The notes: a model not told the origin generated them from the letters alone. 64,000 nucleotides of DNA from an uncultured Verrucomicrobia subdivision 3 bacterium (GCA_903921455.1 CAIXPZ010000277.1:23816-87815); one strand, 5' to 3'. Positions 17,225 to 26,262 are shown, counted from the stretch's first letter. Numbers and translations are program-made.

Positions 17225-17986
17225 ATGAATCAACCGGCCAATCCAGACTCACTTACCAAAGACCTATGGCACTCGATTCGTCGGTTCAACTTTCAGCACT
17301 TCCGGCCGGCCAAGTTCGCTGCGTTGCAGAAAAAGCGCTGGGTGTTCGACCAGCATCACTGCATTTTCGTCCACGTTCCGAAATGTGCGGGGATTTCCTT
17401 GGTGAAAAGCCTGTTCGGCGATTTTGACTGCGGCCACACGAATCTGCGTCGCTACCAGATCATGTTCGCGCCGGCGGAGTTCATCCGTTACTTCAAGTTC
17501 ACCATTGTGCGAAATCCATATGACCGGCTGGTTTCAGCGTTTCATTTTCTGAAAAAAGGCGGCGTGAATGACAAGGACAAGCAGTGGGCGGAGAAAAATC
17601 TCTCGGCGTATGACACCTTTGATGCGTTTGCCCGCCAAGGTCTTTCCAAGCGCAACATCCGCCGCGCGCTGCATTTCCGTCCCCAAAGCGAGTTCATCTG
17701 CGTTCGTAAAAACCGGCCCGGCTTGGATTTCATTGGCTATTACGAAAATCTCCCGGCGGATTTTGCCTTCATCGGCCGTAAGCTGGGAATCAACGCTACG
17801 CTGGCCGAGGCCAACCGTAATGTCTCCCGTGCGAAGGATTATCGGCAATATTACACGGAGGCGTCCCGGAAAATCGTGGCAGAGTTCTATGCCGACGACC
17901 TGCGGATTTTGGGATACGATTTTGACAATGCTGACTTGCAAAGCCGGCTGGCAAAGCGTGGCGCGGATGGGCGTGTCAGCCGGTAA
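17225..17986 (+). CDS. Sulfotransferase family 2 protein, copy 3 (diverged)
   Basis: The 253-residue protein carries a later PAPS loop, CIFVHVPKCAGISLVKSLFG, near residue 48. The 3'-phosphate site is FTIVRNPYDRLVSAFHFLKKG near residue 98. This is the carbohydrate-sulfotransferase pattern (VPK-G and RNP-RL-S) and differs from copies 1 and 2, so it is not a recent duplicate. The C-terminus contains RDYR-type features (SRAKDYRQYYTEASRKIVAEFYADDLRILGYDF cut into SRAKDYRQYYT and DLRILGYDF). I chose the ATG at 17225; the frame extends to 17150. Its presence makes three sulfotransferases in 7 kb. Confidence 0.84.
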   Translation: MNQPANPDSLTKDLWHSIRRFNFQHFRPAKFAALQKKRWVFDQHHCIFVHVPKCAGISLVKSLFGDFDCGHTNLRRYQIMFAPAEFIRYFKFTIVRNPYDRLVSAFHFLKKGGVNDKDKQWAEKNLSAYDTFDAFARQGLSKRNIRRALHFRPQSEFICVRKNRPGLDFIGYYENLPADFAFIGRKLGINATLAEANRNVSRAKDYRQYYTEASRKIVAEFYADDLRILGYDFDNADLQSRLAKRGADGRVSR

Positions 17987-18007
17987 GCGCCGGGGTGCCA
18001 ACCGGTC

Positions 18008-18304
18008 TCAATCGCCGAACAGTTTCTTTAAATTCGCCCGCGCCGCCTCCTCGCGGGAAAGTTTTACTTCCTTCGGTTCCCACTTGCGGCGGATGAATTC
18101 AAAATATTCACAGAAGTTGCCGATGGCCTTTTCCAGCACCAGATCGGCGCGCCGCTCGCGGCATTGCTCCGCCACATGCGGGTCATAGCTCTGGCAGTTC
18201 AGGCACACGCGCAGATCGGCGCGGCATTTCATGCAAACTTCCCCGCGGCCGGGGTTGCCGGAAATCGTCCACGGCTCGCCGCAATGGTGACAATGTCGAG
18301 TCAT
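18008..18304 (-). CDS. Small zinc-ribbon-like protein of unknown function
   Basis: The 98-residue protein has two closely spaced Cys pairs (CHHCGEPW and CMKC), then CLNCQSYDPHVAEQCRERR, enough for one or two zinc sites. The C-terminal half is charged and helical (EDKA-type: EKAIGNFCEYFEFIRRK, REEAARANLKKLFGD). Proteins of this shape are scattered through bacterial genomes as conserved hypotheticals. The function is unknown. It faces the sulfotransferase gene convergently (21 bp apart) and diverges from cstA. Confidence 0.65.
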   Translation of the reverse strand: MTRHCHHCGEPWTISGNPGRGEVCMKCRADLRVCLNCQSYDPHVAEQCRERRADLVLEKAIGNFCEYFEFIRRKWEPKEVKLSREEAARANLKKLFGD

Positions 18305-18366
18305 GCCCTGATTTTAGTTTTCCCGGTGGCGTTTGTAGAGTAAAAGAATCGGCCGTAACCCGTACG

Positions 18367-20676
18367 ATGAAAAAGATTCTTGCCCCGGTTTTATGGCTTC
18401 TCCTCGCCCTGCTGGGGGCTGGCGCTTACGCCGTGCTCGCGTTCAAGCGCGGTGAGCCGGTCAACTCCGCCTATCTCCTCATCGCGGCCGTCTGCACCTA
18501 CGCCATCGGCTACCGGTTTTACTCGAAGTGGCTTGCGGTCCGCGTGCTGGGTCTCGATAACCGCCGCGCCACCCCGTGCGAAGTGCATGACGACGGCAAG
18601 GATTTCGTCCGCACGAACAAATGGATTCTCTTCGGCCATCACTTCGCCGCGATCGCCGGGCCGGGGCCGCTCGTCGGTCCGGTGCTCGCCGCGCAATTCG
18701 GCTACCTGCCCGGCGCGCTGTGGATTCTCATCGGCGTCGTGCTCGGTGGCGCGGTGCAGGATTTTGTGATCTTGTTTTGCTCCCTGCGGCGCAACGGCAA
18801 ATCGCTCGGCGAAATGGTGAAGGAGGAACTGAATGCGCCCGCCGGCGCCATCGCCGTGCTGGCGATCCTGGCCATCCTCGTGATTCTGCTGGCCGTGCTG
18901 GCGCTCGTCGTCGTGAAGGCTCTGGCTGAAAGTCCGTGGGGCGTGTTCACCGTGGGGGCCACCATTCCCATCGCGCTGTTCATGGGCGGCTATATGCGGT
19001 TCCTGCGCGTGGGCAAGGTTCTCGAGGCGACGGCGCTCGGTGTCGCGCTGCTGTTGCTCGCGGTCTGGGGCGGCAAGCTGGTTTATGAGAACGCGTATTG
19101 GTCGCAGGTCTTCGGCCTTCGCGATATTTCGCTCGCGTGGATCATCATCGGGTATGGCGTGATTTCCAGCAGCCTCCCGGTGTGGCTCATGCTGGCCCCG
19201 CGCGATTATTTGAGCACGTTCATGAAGCTCGGCACGATTCTGGCGCTGGCCCTGGGGATTCTCTGCACCCTGCCGCATCTGCAAATGCCGGCCATCACGC
19301 AGTTCATTGACGGCTCCGGTCTCGTGGTCGCCGGGAAACTCTTTCCGTTCTGTTTCATCACCATCGCCTGCGGGGCGATTTCCGGGTTTCACTCGCTCAT
19401 CGCCAGCGGCACGACGCCCAAGATGATGACGCGGGAAAATTATGCCCGTCCCATCGGCTACGGGGCGATGTGCTTTGAATCGTTCGTCGCCATCATGGCG
19501 CTCATCGCCGCCTGCACGCTGGACCCGGGTGTGTATTTGAGCATGAACGTCAAGGGCGATCCCGCCGCCACCGTCGCCAAAATCAATGCGCTCAATTTTC
19601 CCGTCACCGTCGAGCAGATGAATACGCTCGCGTCCGACCTCGGCGAAAAAACCCTGTTCGGGCGCACCGGCGGCGCGGCGACGCTGGCGGTGGGGATGGC
19701 GCACATTTTTTCCAAGGCGCTCAACGGCCGCTGGCTGGACCTGTGGTATCACTTCGCGGTCATGTTCGAGGCGCTGTTCATTTTGACAACGCTCGATGCC
19801 GGCACGCGGGTCGGGCGCTACCTGCTGCAAGGCGTGCTGGGCCGGGTCTGGAAACCGCTCGCCAATCCGAAAAACTTTTTTGCCGCGCCCGCCGCCGCCG
19901 CGCTGATGGTCGGCGCGTGGGGCTACTTTCTGATTCAAGGCGTGCGCGACCCGCTGGGCGGCATCAATTCGCTCTGGCCGCTGTTCGGCATCGCCAATCA
20001 GATGCTCGCCGCCATGGCGCTGTGTCTGGGCACCACGCTCATCTTGAAAAAACAGCTTCAGCCGGACAACCCGGCCGGCCGGCCGGCCCTCGCGCTGGTG
20101 ACGTTGCTTCCCCTCGTCTGGCTGTTGGCGGTGACCTTCACGGCCGGCGCGGAGAAAATTTTTAATCCGGACCCGCGCATCGGGTTTTTGGCGCAGGCAA
20201 ACGTTCTTGATGGAAAACTCAACGCTTTGCGGGAGCAGCTTTCAAATCATGACCAATCGACTGTGGCCATGACCACCAAGACGCTGGCTGACATTCAACA
20301 AACCCGGACCCTGCGCTTCAACAGCCTGTTGGACGCGACGGTGGCCGGATCGTTCCTCGCGCTGGTCGCGGTGATTGTTTTGTTGAGCGTTCGCGAATGG
20401 ATGTTGCTGTTGTCCCGCCGCAAGCCGGCGGTACTGCACGAAACCGAGCCGGTCTGGCTGCCGGATTACGCGCTGAAAGAAGCCGGCCCGAATCTCCGCA
20501 GCGCCGCCGGCGCGGCCGCCCTCGCGCTCGGTTTGGCGAAGGAGCTGTCAGGCGAATCACACCTCGAGCGCGCCCGGCTGGCTCAGGAAGTCTGCCGGTG
20601 TCATCCGGCGGATGCGCAGCAGGCTTACGTCGCCGCCACCGAAGCGCGGTTCAATGGCGTCCGCCGCTGTTGCTGA
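18367..20676 (+). CDS. cstA: Carbon starvation protein A (CstA) family transporter
   Basis: The 769-residue membrane protein has more than a dozen hydrophobic segments and CstA hallmarks. These are YRFYSKWLAVRVLGLD, TNKWILFGHHFAAIAGPGPLVGPVLAAQFG and FHSLIASGTTPKMM, then LFILTTLDAGTRVGRYLLQ and GINSLWPLFGIANQMLA. CstA proteins import peptides or pyruvate at the inner membrane when carbon is scarce. No ybdD-like partner gene follows. Instead an esterase gene begins three bases after the stop, so the pair is likely co-transcribed. The last about 90 residues form a soluble, alanine-rich tail. Confidence 0.93.
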   Translation: MKKILAPVLWLLLALLGAGAYAVLAFKRGEPVNSAYLLIAAVCTYAIGYRFYSKWLAVRVLGLDNRRATPCEVHDDGKDFVRTNKWILFGHHFAAIAGPGPLVGPVLAAQFGYLPGALWILIGVVLGGAVQDFVILFCSLRRNGKSLGEMVKEELNAPAGAIAVLAILAILVILLAVLALVVVKALAESPWGVFTVGATIPIALFMGGYMRFLRVGKVLEATALGVALLLLAVWGGKLVYENAYWSQVFGLRDISLAWIIIGYGVISSSLPVWLMLAPRDYLSTFMKLGTILALALGILCTLPHLQMPAITQFIDGSGLVVAGKLFPFCFITIACGAISGFHSLIASGTTPKMMTRENYARPIGYGAMCFESFVAIMALIAACTLDPGVYLSMNVKGDPAATVAKINALNFPVTVEQMNTLASDLGEKTLFGRTGGAATLAVGMAHIFSKALNGRWLDLWYHFAVMFEALFILTTLDAGTRVGRYLLQGVLGRVWKPLANPKNFFAAPAAAALMVGAWGYFLIQGVRDPLGGINSLWPLFGIANQMLAAMALCLGTTLILKKQLQPDNPAGRPALALVTLLPLVWLLAVTFTAGAEKIFNPDPRIGFLAQANVLDGKLNALREQLSNHDQSTVAMTTKTLADIQQTRTLRFNSLLDATVAGSFLALVAVIVLLSVREWMLLLSRRKPAVLHETEPVWLPDYALKEAGPNLRSAAGAAALALGLAKELSGESHLERARLAQEVCRCHPADAQQAYVAATEARFNGVRRCC

Positions 20677-20679
20677 TTT

Positions 20680-21960
20680 ATGAAATGGCCATCCACGCTC
20701 GCCCTCGGCTGCCTGGCGCTCAGCGTGTCGGCGCAGGTTCGGACCAATGCGTCTAATCTTGACGAATCCAGGGTGCCGGCTTACACGTTGCCCGACCCGC
20801 TCATTTGCGCCGATGGCACCCGCGTGACTAGCGTCAAAATCTGGGAGCAGAAACGCCGGCCGGAATTGGTTGGGCTGTTTGAAAGCCAGATTTACGGTCG
20901 CGCGCCCCGGCCGCCGCGCGGTGGGCACTTTGCCATCCGGTCGCTCGCCACCAACGCCCTCGGTGGTTTAGCCACGCGCAAGGAAGTCACGGTCTGGTTC
21001 ACGCGCGGCACCAACGGGCCGAGCCTGAATTTATTGCTCTACACACCGAACGCCGCGCACCAACCTGTTCCGGCGTTTCTCGGCCTGAATTTCAACGGCA
21101 ACCATGCCATCAGCGCCGATGCCGGCATCACCCTGTCCGACCGCTGGCTGCCGCCGGCAAAAGACGGTTGCGTGACCAACCATCACGCCACGGAGGCGTG
21201 CCGTGGCAAGGAAGCTTCGCAATGGCCGGTGGAAAAGATTCTGGCGCGCGGCTACGCGCTGGCTACGGTTTATTATGGCGATCTGGAGCCGGATTTCACG
21301 AACGGCTGGAAACTCGGAGTGCGCGCGGCGTTGAGTCATGACGGCACGAACACGGTTTTCCAGCCGGATGCCTGGGGGGCCGTTAGCGCGTGGGCGTGGG
21401 GTTTGAGTCGCGCGCTGGATTATCTGGCGACCGACCTCGCGATTGACGCGCAGCGCGTTGCGGTCATCGGGCATTCGCGGCTGGCCAAAACCGCGCTCTG
21501 GGCGGGCGCGCAGGACCGGCGGTTTGCCCTCGTTATCGCGAACGAGTCCGGCGAAGGCGGCGCGGCGTTGGCGCGGCGCTGGTTTGGCGAGACCACCGCG
21601 CTCATCAACCTCCGGTTTCCGCACTGGTTCGCCGGCAATTTTAGGAAATTCTCCGGGCACGAAAATGAAATGCCAACCGATCAGCACGAGGTGGTAGCGC
21701 TGGTCGCGCCCCGCCCGGTTTATATCGCCAGCGCGGCGGGTGATCAATGGTCGGATCCCCGCGGCGAATTTCTCGGCGCGCAAGGAGCGGAGCCCGTCTA
21801 TCAACTGTTCGGCAAATCGGGTCTCGGCGTGCGTGACTGGCCCGCCACCAATCACCCGGTCGGGGATTTCATCGGCTACCACGTTCGCGCCGGCAAACAT
21901 GACCTGACCCCTTACGATTGGGAGCAGTATTTGAATTTTGCTGACCGGCATTTGAATTGA
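20680..21960 (+). CDS. Secreted glucuronoyl esterase (carbohydrate esterase family 15)
   Basis: The 426-residue protein has a signal peptide (LALGCLALSVSAQ) and an alpha/beta-hydrolase fold. The catalytic serine lies in VIGHSRLAKTALWAGA. A conserved glutamate-rich turn follows in ANESGEGGAALARR, and a histidine in RAGKHDLTPYDW. CE15 enzymes cleave esters between glucuronic acid of plant xylan and lignin alcohols outside the cell. The family's usual GCSRxGK is here GHSRLAK, as in many bacterial members. Placement three bases after cstA suggests coordinated nutrient scavenging. The substrate is inferred from family only. Confidence 0.85.
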   Translation: MKWPSTLALGCLALSVSAQVRTNASNLDESRVPAYTLPDPLICADGTRVTSVKIWEQKRRPELVGLFESQIYGRAPRPPRGGHFAIRSLATNALGGLATRKEVTVWFTRGTNGPSLNLLLYTPNAAHQPVPAFLGLNFNGNHAISADAGITLSDRWLPPAKDGCVTNHHATEACRGKEASQWPVEKILARGYALATVYYGDLEPDFTNGWKLGVRAALSHDGTNTVFQPDAWGAVSAWAWGLSRALDYLATDLAIDAQRVAVIGHSRLAKTALWAGAQDRRFALVIANESGEGGAALARRWFGETTALINLRFPHWFAGNFRKFSGHENEMPTDQHEVVALVAPRPVYIASAAGDQWSDPRGEFLGAQGAEPVYQLFGKSGLGVRDWPATNHPVGDFIGYHVRAGKHDLTPYDWEQYLNFADRHLN

Positions 21961-22030
21961 GCGGCGAGCGCCGGGTTGTGGAGTGGACTTTTGACGCGCA
22001 TTGACGCAACTTGGCGGCGGAGATTTTTTA

Positions 22031-22642
22031 ATGAAACTCGGAATTTTTGGCGGTTCCTTCGACCCGGTTCACCTGGGCCACCTGCTGGTGGCGCAGGCGG
22101 CGATTGAGGAGCTGGGTCTGGACCGGTTGTTTTTCATCCCGGCGGCGCAATCGCCCTTCAAGCCTGAAAACCAGCCGGCGCCTGCTGCGGTGCGGTTGCA
22201 ATGGCTGCGGCTTGCGCTGGCCGGCCGGACGAATTGCGAGCTGGATGAGCAGGAGGTCCGGCGCGGCGGCATTTCTTACACGGTGGATACGCTGCGTGAT
22301 TATGCGCACCGGTATTCCGGCGCAAAATTATTTTATCTCATCGGCGCGGACAATGTGCCGAAGCTGAACGAGTGGCGCGCGCCGGCGGAGCTTGCGGGAT
22401 TGGCGGAGTTCGTGGCGATCCCGCGGCCGGTTTGGAGTTCCGGGTTCAGCCAGCCGGCCGGGCCGTCTGCCGCCGGAACCCCGGACTTTCCCGCACCCTT
22501 CCGGGGGCGGGCGCTGAAAGGCTTCCCCTTCGCCGTCTCCTCATCCGGGATCCGCGCGCGGGTGCGGGCGGGATTGTCCATTGAAAACCTGGTTCCCGCC
22601 GCCGTGGCGGAGGCGATCGCTGGCGCGAAGATTTATGGCTGA
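22031..22642 (+). CDS. nadD: Nicotinate-nucleotide adenylyltransferase
   Basis: The 203-residue protein has the nucleotidyltransferase motif GIFGGSFDPVHLGHL, the family segments ISYTVDTLRDY and YLIGADNVPKLNEWR, and the C-terminal SSGIRARVRAG. It forms nicotinate adenine dinucleotide from nicotinate mononucleotide and ATP in NAD synthesis. An insertion around GFSQPAGPSAAGTPD makes a proline-rich loop before the C-terminal motif. The ATG at 22031 is preceded by GGAG at a workable distance, one of the few visible Shine-Dalgarno sequences here. It is followed by rsfS, a common bacterial gene order. Confidence 0.95.
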   Translation: MKLGIFGGSFDPVHLGHLLVAQAAIEELGLDRLFFIPAAQSPFKPENQPAPAAVRLQWLRLALAGRTNCELDEQEVRRGGISYTVDTLRDYAHRYSGAKLFYLIGADNVPKLNEWRAPAELAGLAEFVAIPRPVWSSGFSQPAGPSAAGTPDFPAPFRGRALKGFPFAVSSSGIRARVRAGLSIENLVPAAVAEAIAGAKIYG

Positions 22643-22647
22643 ATTTT

Positions 22648-22680
22648 ATCCGTGTCCATTCGCGGCCATTTGTGGTTAAA
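22648..22680 (+). repeat. Intergenic 'TGTGTCCAT...GTGGTTAA' repeat, copy A
   Basis: The gap between nadD and rsfS contains ATCCGTGTCCATTCG and CATTTGTGGTTAAA. The same wording recurs upstream of pyrF (50197-50219), in inverted form after pyrF (50926-50960), and more loosely at 59898-59927. Such short dispersed repeats are common in intergenic DNA of Verrucomicrobia and several other phyla. The role is unknown. Confidence 0.55.
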
Positions 22681-22694
22681 TCTACGGCGTAAAT

Positions 22695-23072
22695 ATGGAT
22701 TCCAAAAAACTGGCGCTGCTCTGCCGCGAATTTGCGGACAATAAAAAAGCTGAAAACATCCTCGTGCTCGACGTGCGCAAGCTGTCGTCGGTGACGGATT
22801 ACTTTGTGATCGCGTCTGGCACCAGCCAGCCGCATCTGCGCGCGATTGTGGAGGAAATTGGCAGCCGGCTGCGCGATGACCACGACCTGCGGCCGGCGCG
22901 GTCGGAAGGTGCGACGGGCGGGAATTGGGTCGTGCTGGACTATTTTGACGTGATGATTCACGTCATGCATACCGAAACCCGGGCGCGTTACGACCTGGAA
23001 GGTCTTTGGGGTGATGCCAGGCCGTTGACCAAGGCTAAGCCGGCCAAGAAAAAAACTCCGGCGAAAAAATAA
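22695..23072 (+). CDS. rsfS: Ribosomal silencing factor RsfS
   Basis: The 125-residue protein matches RsfS/DUF143: NILVLDVRKLSSVTDYFVIASG, HLRAIVEEIG and NWVVLDYFDVMIHVMHTETRARYDLE. RsfS binds ribosomal protein uL14 and blocks subunit joining when nutrients are limiting. The C-terminus is a lysine/alanine/proline tail (KAKPAKKKTPAKK), longer than in many homologues. The A-rich DNA encoding that tail doubles as the T-tract of the opposing gene's terminator. It is the second gene after nadD. Confidence 0.94.
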   Translation: MDSKKLALLCREFADNKKAENILVLDVRKLSSVTDYFVIASGTSQPHLRAIVEEIGSRLRDDHDLRPARSEGATGGNWVVLDYFDVMIHVMHTETRARYDLEGLWGDARPLTKAKPAKKKTPAKK

Positions 23073-23084
23073 TTTCACCGGAGT
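23047..23084 (-). terminator. Rho-independent terminator of the PUR-domain gene, inside the rsfS 3' end
   Basis: Read on the - strand, ACTCCGGTGAAA (23084-23073) pairs with TTTCGCCGGAGT (23066-23055) with one mismatch, and is followed by TTTTTTTCTTGG. It sits 24 bp after the stop of the PUR-domain gene. The terminator overlaps the last rsfS codons and the rsfS stop, so one sequence is both coding on + and a terminator on -. Confidence 0.82.
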
Positions 23085-23107
23085 CGGCCAACGGTCAAAT
23101 AGCAGCT

Positions 23108-23431
23108 TCAGGCTTCCGGCGCGGGTTGCTTCGGCGGGATTTCCTCGGAAATCTTGACCATTTCGTCCAAAAGCTTCTTGAAATCAGCCAGGCCGGTCGA
23201 GGGGATGATGATAGTGTCGCGCCGGCCGCCAACGTCCTCGGTGATGCGGAGGAAGCGTCCGCGCGGATTTTCCTTGAGCGTGAACACAAAATTCTTCCGT
23301 TCGATCTGAACTTCGCTGGTTTTGAGTGTGTCTTCGTTAACCGGCGGACGGGGTTGGCCATACTTCGGCGCACCGTATCCCTGCCCCTGAAACGGGCGGC
23401 GATACGGCGATGGGCGTTCGTTTGAAATCAT
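23108..23431 (-). CDS. PUR-domain nucleic-acid-binding protein (DUF3276)
   Basis: The 107-residue protein carries one PUR repeat: KTSEVQIERKNFVFTLKENPRGRFLRITE, cut here as KTSEVQIERKNFVFTL plus RGRFLRITEDVGGRR, then TIIIPSTGLADFKKLLDEM. The N-terminus is a flexible Gly/Pro/Tyr-rich tail. Bacterial PUR proteins bind single-stranded DNA or RNA as dimers, as shown in Borrelia and Bacteroidetes relatives. The regulatory role here is unknown. It is monocistronic, with its own terminator. No Shine-Dalgarno precedes the ATG. Confidence 0.85.
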   Translation of the reverse strand: MISNERPSPYRRPFQGQGYGAPKYGQPRPPVNEDTLKTSEVQIERKNFVFTLKENPRGRFLRITEDVGGRRDTIIIPSTGLADFKKLLDEMVKISEEIPPKQPAPEA

Positions 23432-23602
23432 AATATAGGCTTTAATGCTTCGACATGAACTTCTGCCGGTTTATTAAAAATGTCAATCGGCAAAATGGGG
23501 GGTAAACCCTCGTTGTCATTGCATGTTCATGCGATTGACAGCGAAGTCATTTAGCCGCTTGGGCTTGTGCTAGGCCCGCTGGCCCTGGCGAACCGCAATC
23601 CC

Positions 23603-24907
23603 TCAAAGGATATTCGCCGCCAGTTCGGCCAGTTCGGACCGCTCGCCCTTTTGCAGTTCGATGTGCGCGGCGATGGCCTGGTCGCGGAACCGGCTGATGA
23701 TGTAGTTGAATCCGTTCGACGATGAATCCACATACGGATTGTCAATCTGATAGGGATCGCCGGTGAAAATGATTTTCGTGCCGCTGCCGACGCGCGTGAC
23801 GATGGTCTTGGCCTCCAGCGGCGTCAGGTTCTGCGACTCGTCGATGATCATGAACTGGTTCGCGATGCTGCGTCCGCGGATATAGCTCAACGCCTCCACC
23901 ACAATGCTGCCGCTGCGCATCAGATCGGCGGCGCGGCGGTGGTCGTGACCCATGTTCAGGTCGCTCAGCATCTCCAGCGCGTCGTGGATCGGCTGCATCC
24001 ACGGCGCGAGTTTTTCCTCCAGCGAGCCGGGCAGGAACCCCAGCTCTTTGCCCATCGAAATCGTCGGGCGCGCGACCACCAGCCGGCGGAATTCCCGGTC
24101 ATTCACCACGCGTTTCAGGCCGGCCGCCATCGCCACCAGGGTCTTGCCGGTGCCGGCTTTGCCCATGAGGGTGACCAGTTTCACCCGGTCATCCAGCAGC
24201 GCGTCGAGCGCGAAATGCTGCTCGCGGTTGCGCGGCTTGATGCCCCAGACGCCCTCGCGGCAATCCAGGATGGGAATAAGCTTGGTGCCGGTCGCGTCCA
24301 CTTTGGTCAGCGCGGCCTTTTTGGGATTCGCCTCGTCGGTGAGCGTGCAGTATTCGTTGGGAAAATATTTTTTACCGCTGTCCAGCGCGAGTTCGCCCTT
24401 GGCGCGGAACGCCGCCATTTTTTCGGCTGAAATCGTCAGGTCCACCATGCCGGTGTAAAGATCGGTGATGAACACGCGGTCCGTCTCGTAATCTTCCGCC
24501 ATGACGCCGATCGCGTCGGCCTTGATGCGCAAATTGATGTCCTTGGAGACCAGGATGGTCGCGTTTTTGGACTGCGTCTTTTGGATTTCGGCGGCCAGCG
24601 CCAGGATCCGGTTGTCCACGGAGTCCTTGGTGAAGACCGTTTCGCCGTGCCCGTTTTTGTGGAACGCGATTTTGAGCTTCCCGCCGTTCGGCAGGTCCAC
24701 GCCCTGGCTCAGGCTGCCTTCGCCGCGAAAGCCGTCGAGCATCCGCGACACGGTGCGCGCATTCCGGCCCAGCTCGGTGGACTCGCGCTTGAACCGGTCG
24801 ATTTCCTCGATGACTTCGATGGGCACCAGGACGGTGTGCTCCTCGAAATTGACGAGTGAATTCGGGTCGTGGAGGAGGACATTGGTGTCGAGAATGTAGT
24901 TTTTCAC
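23603..24907 (-). CDS. PhoH-family ATPase with N-terminal PIN domain (PhoH2 type)
   Basis: The 434-residue protein starts with GTG. The N-terminal PIN nuclease domain begins NYILDTNVLLHDPNSL and has later acidic residues in VIEEIDRFKR and DSVDNRILALA. The C-terminal PhoH helicase-like domain has Walker A MGKAGTGKTLVA near residue 248, Walker B FMIIDESQNLTP and the sensor-like TGDPYQIDNPY. PhoH2 proteins unwind and cut RNA, and in mycobacteria occur with an antitoxin. No antitoxin-like small gene is visible next to this one, so it looks like the free-standing form. Confidence 0.92.
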   Translation of the reverse strand: MKNYILDTNVLLHDPNSLVNFEEHTVLVPIEVIEEIDRFKRESTELGRNARTVSRMLDGFRGEGSLSQGVDLPNGGKLKIAFHKNGHGETVFTKDSVDNRILALAAEIQKTQSKNATILVSKDINLRIKADAIGVMAEDYETDRVFITDLYTGMVDLTISAEKMAAFRAKGELALDSGKKYFPNEYCTLTDEANPKKAALTKVDATGTKLIPILDCREGVWGIKPRNREQHFALDALLDDRVKLVTLMGKAGTGKTLVAMAAGLKRVVNDREFRRLVVARPTISMGKELGFLPGSLEEKLAPWMQPIHDALEMLSDLNMGHDHRRAADLMRSGSIVVEALSYIRGRSIANQFMIIDESQNLTPLEAKTIVTRVGSGTKIIFTGDPYQIDNPYVDSSSNGFNYIISRFRDQAIAAHIELQKGERSELAELAANIL

Positions 24908-25096
24908 GTTAGCAAAGAGCGGACAGTGGAATTTCCGCCGGCGGGGCGGGGTGGTTTGAATATTGAAACGGCGTTGTCAAAATAACCCTGAAACTGGAGG
25001 TGATTTTTTCAGTCAAAAAAAAAGTGTCAACGATATTCCGCCGATTCGGTGGAAATTATTTCCGGCCGTGACCGGGTGCTGGCATAATGCCGGCGC

Positions 25097-26197
25097 ATGG
25101 CCAAAAAAAATCCATTGATCCGCCCGCTGGTTCACCAGCTGCAGGCGTATGTGCCGGGCGAGCAGCCCAAGATCCGGGGGCTGATCAAGCTTAACACCAA
25201 CGAGAATCCGTATCCGCCGTCGCCGAAAGTGCTGGCGGCGGTCAAAGCCGCCGTGGATGGGCGGTTGCGCCTCTATCCCAATCCGGCCGCCGAAAAACTG
25301 CGGGCAAAACTGGCCCGGCTGCATGGCTGCCAGCCGGAAAACATTCTGGTCGGCAACGGTTCGGACGAAGTGCTGGCGCTGGCGGTGCGCGGTTTTGTGG
25401 AACCGCGGCTGAAGTCCGCTTCCCCGCCGGCCTGGGCTACGGTGCAGTATTTTACCCCGAGCTATTCCTTGTATCCGGTGCTGGCGGACATCCATGGCGC
25501 GGCGAAAAATGCGGTTCCGCTCAAGCCGGATTTCGGCCTGCCCGGCGTCGGTGAATTGCGGCGCGGGAAACGGTGGCACTTTGACGCGGCGCTGACGTTG
25601 GTGACGACGCCGAATGCGCCGAGTGGCCGCGGTTACCGGACGGCTGAACTCGAAAAACTGTGCCGCGCGCAGCAAGGCGTGGTCATCCTGGACGAGGCTT
25701 ACGTTGATTTTGCCCGTGAAAATGCGTTGAAACTCGCGCTGAAATATCCGCACGTCCTCGTGGCGCGGACGTTTTCCAAGGCGTATTCGCTGTGTTTCCA
25801 GCGCGTCGGTTATTTGGTCGGCCACGCGGACTTGATTGCCGCGCTCGACAAGATCCGCGACAGTTACAATGTGAACGGCCTCGGCCAGGTCGCGGCCGAG
25901 GCGACGCTGGACGACTTGAAATTTTACCGCGCCAATTTCAAAAAAATCGTGGCGACGCGCGCGTGGTTGAGCCGGGAGCTGACCAGGCTGGGCTTCCGTG
26001 TGCTGCCGAGCCAGACGAACTTCATTCTCGCCAAGCCGCCGCTCTTCCCGGCGCCAGCTTGGTTGCAGAAACTGCGCGACCGAAAGATACTCGTTCGCTG
26101 GTTCAGCGCGCCGGAAGTGAAGGATTACTTGCGCATCACCATCGGCACCCCGGCGGAGGCCAAGGCCTTGATCACGGCGGTGCGAAAAATTGTGTGA
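25097..26197 (+). CDS. hisC: Histidinol-phosphate aminotransferase
   Basis: The 366-residue class-I/II aminotransferase has HisC features: GLIKLNTNENPYPPSPKV, the NGSDEVLALAVRGF cofactor loop, TTPNAPSGRGY and LDEAYVDFA. The PLP lysine is in ARTFSKAYSLCFQRVGYLVG, and the substrate-binding arginine in YLRITIGTP. It converts imidazole acetol-phosphate and glutamate to histidinol phosphate in histidine synthesis. No other his gene is adjacent. hisD is 22 kb away, so the pathway is scattered in this genome. Confidence 0.93.
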   Translation: MAKKNPLIRPLVHQLQAYVPGEQPKIRGLIKLNTNENPYPPSPKVLAAVKAAVDGRLRLYPNPAAEKLRAKLARLHGCQPENILVGNGSDEVLALAVRGFVEPRLKSASPPAWATVQYFTPSYSLYPVLADIHGAAKNAVPLKPDFGLPGVGELRRGKRWHFDAALTLVTTPNAPSGRGYRTAELEKLCRAQQGVVILDEAYVDFARENALKLALKYPHVLVARTFSKAYSLCFQRVGYLVGHADLIAALDKIRDSYNVNGLGQVAAEATLDDLKFYRANFKKIVATRAWLSRELTRLGFRVLPSQTNFILAKPPLFPAPAWLQKLRDRKILVRWFSAPEVKDYLRITIGTPAEAKALITAVRKIV

Positions 26198-26262
26198 GCC
26201 AATTTGATTCGCAGAAAAACCTTTGCTTTGCGCGGAGTTGGACTTTTTGCTAGAAAGCCAGC

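Noticed and set aside
18391..19938. 515-codon open frame antisense to cstA
   Set aside because: Composition is dominated by Arg, Gln, Glu and His with no motif, while the + strand encodes a clear CstA.
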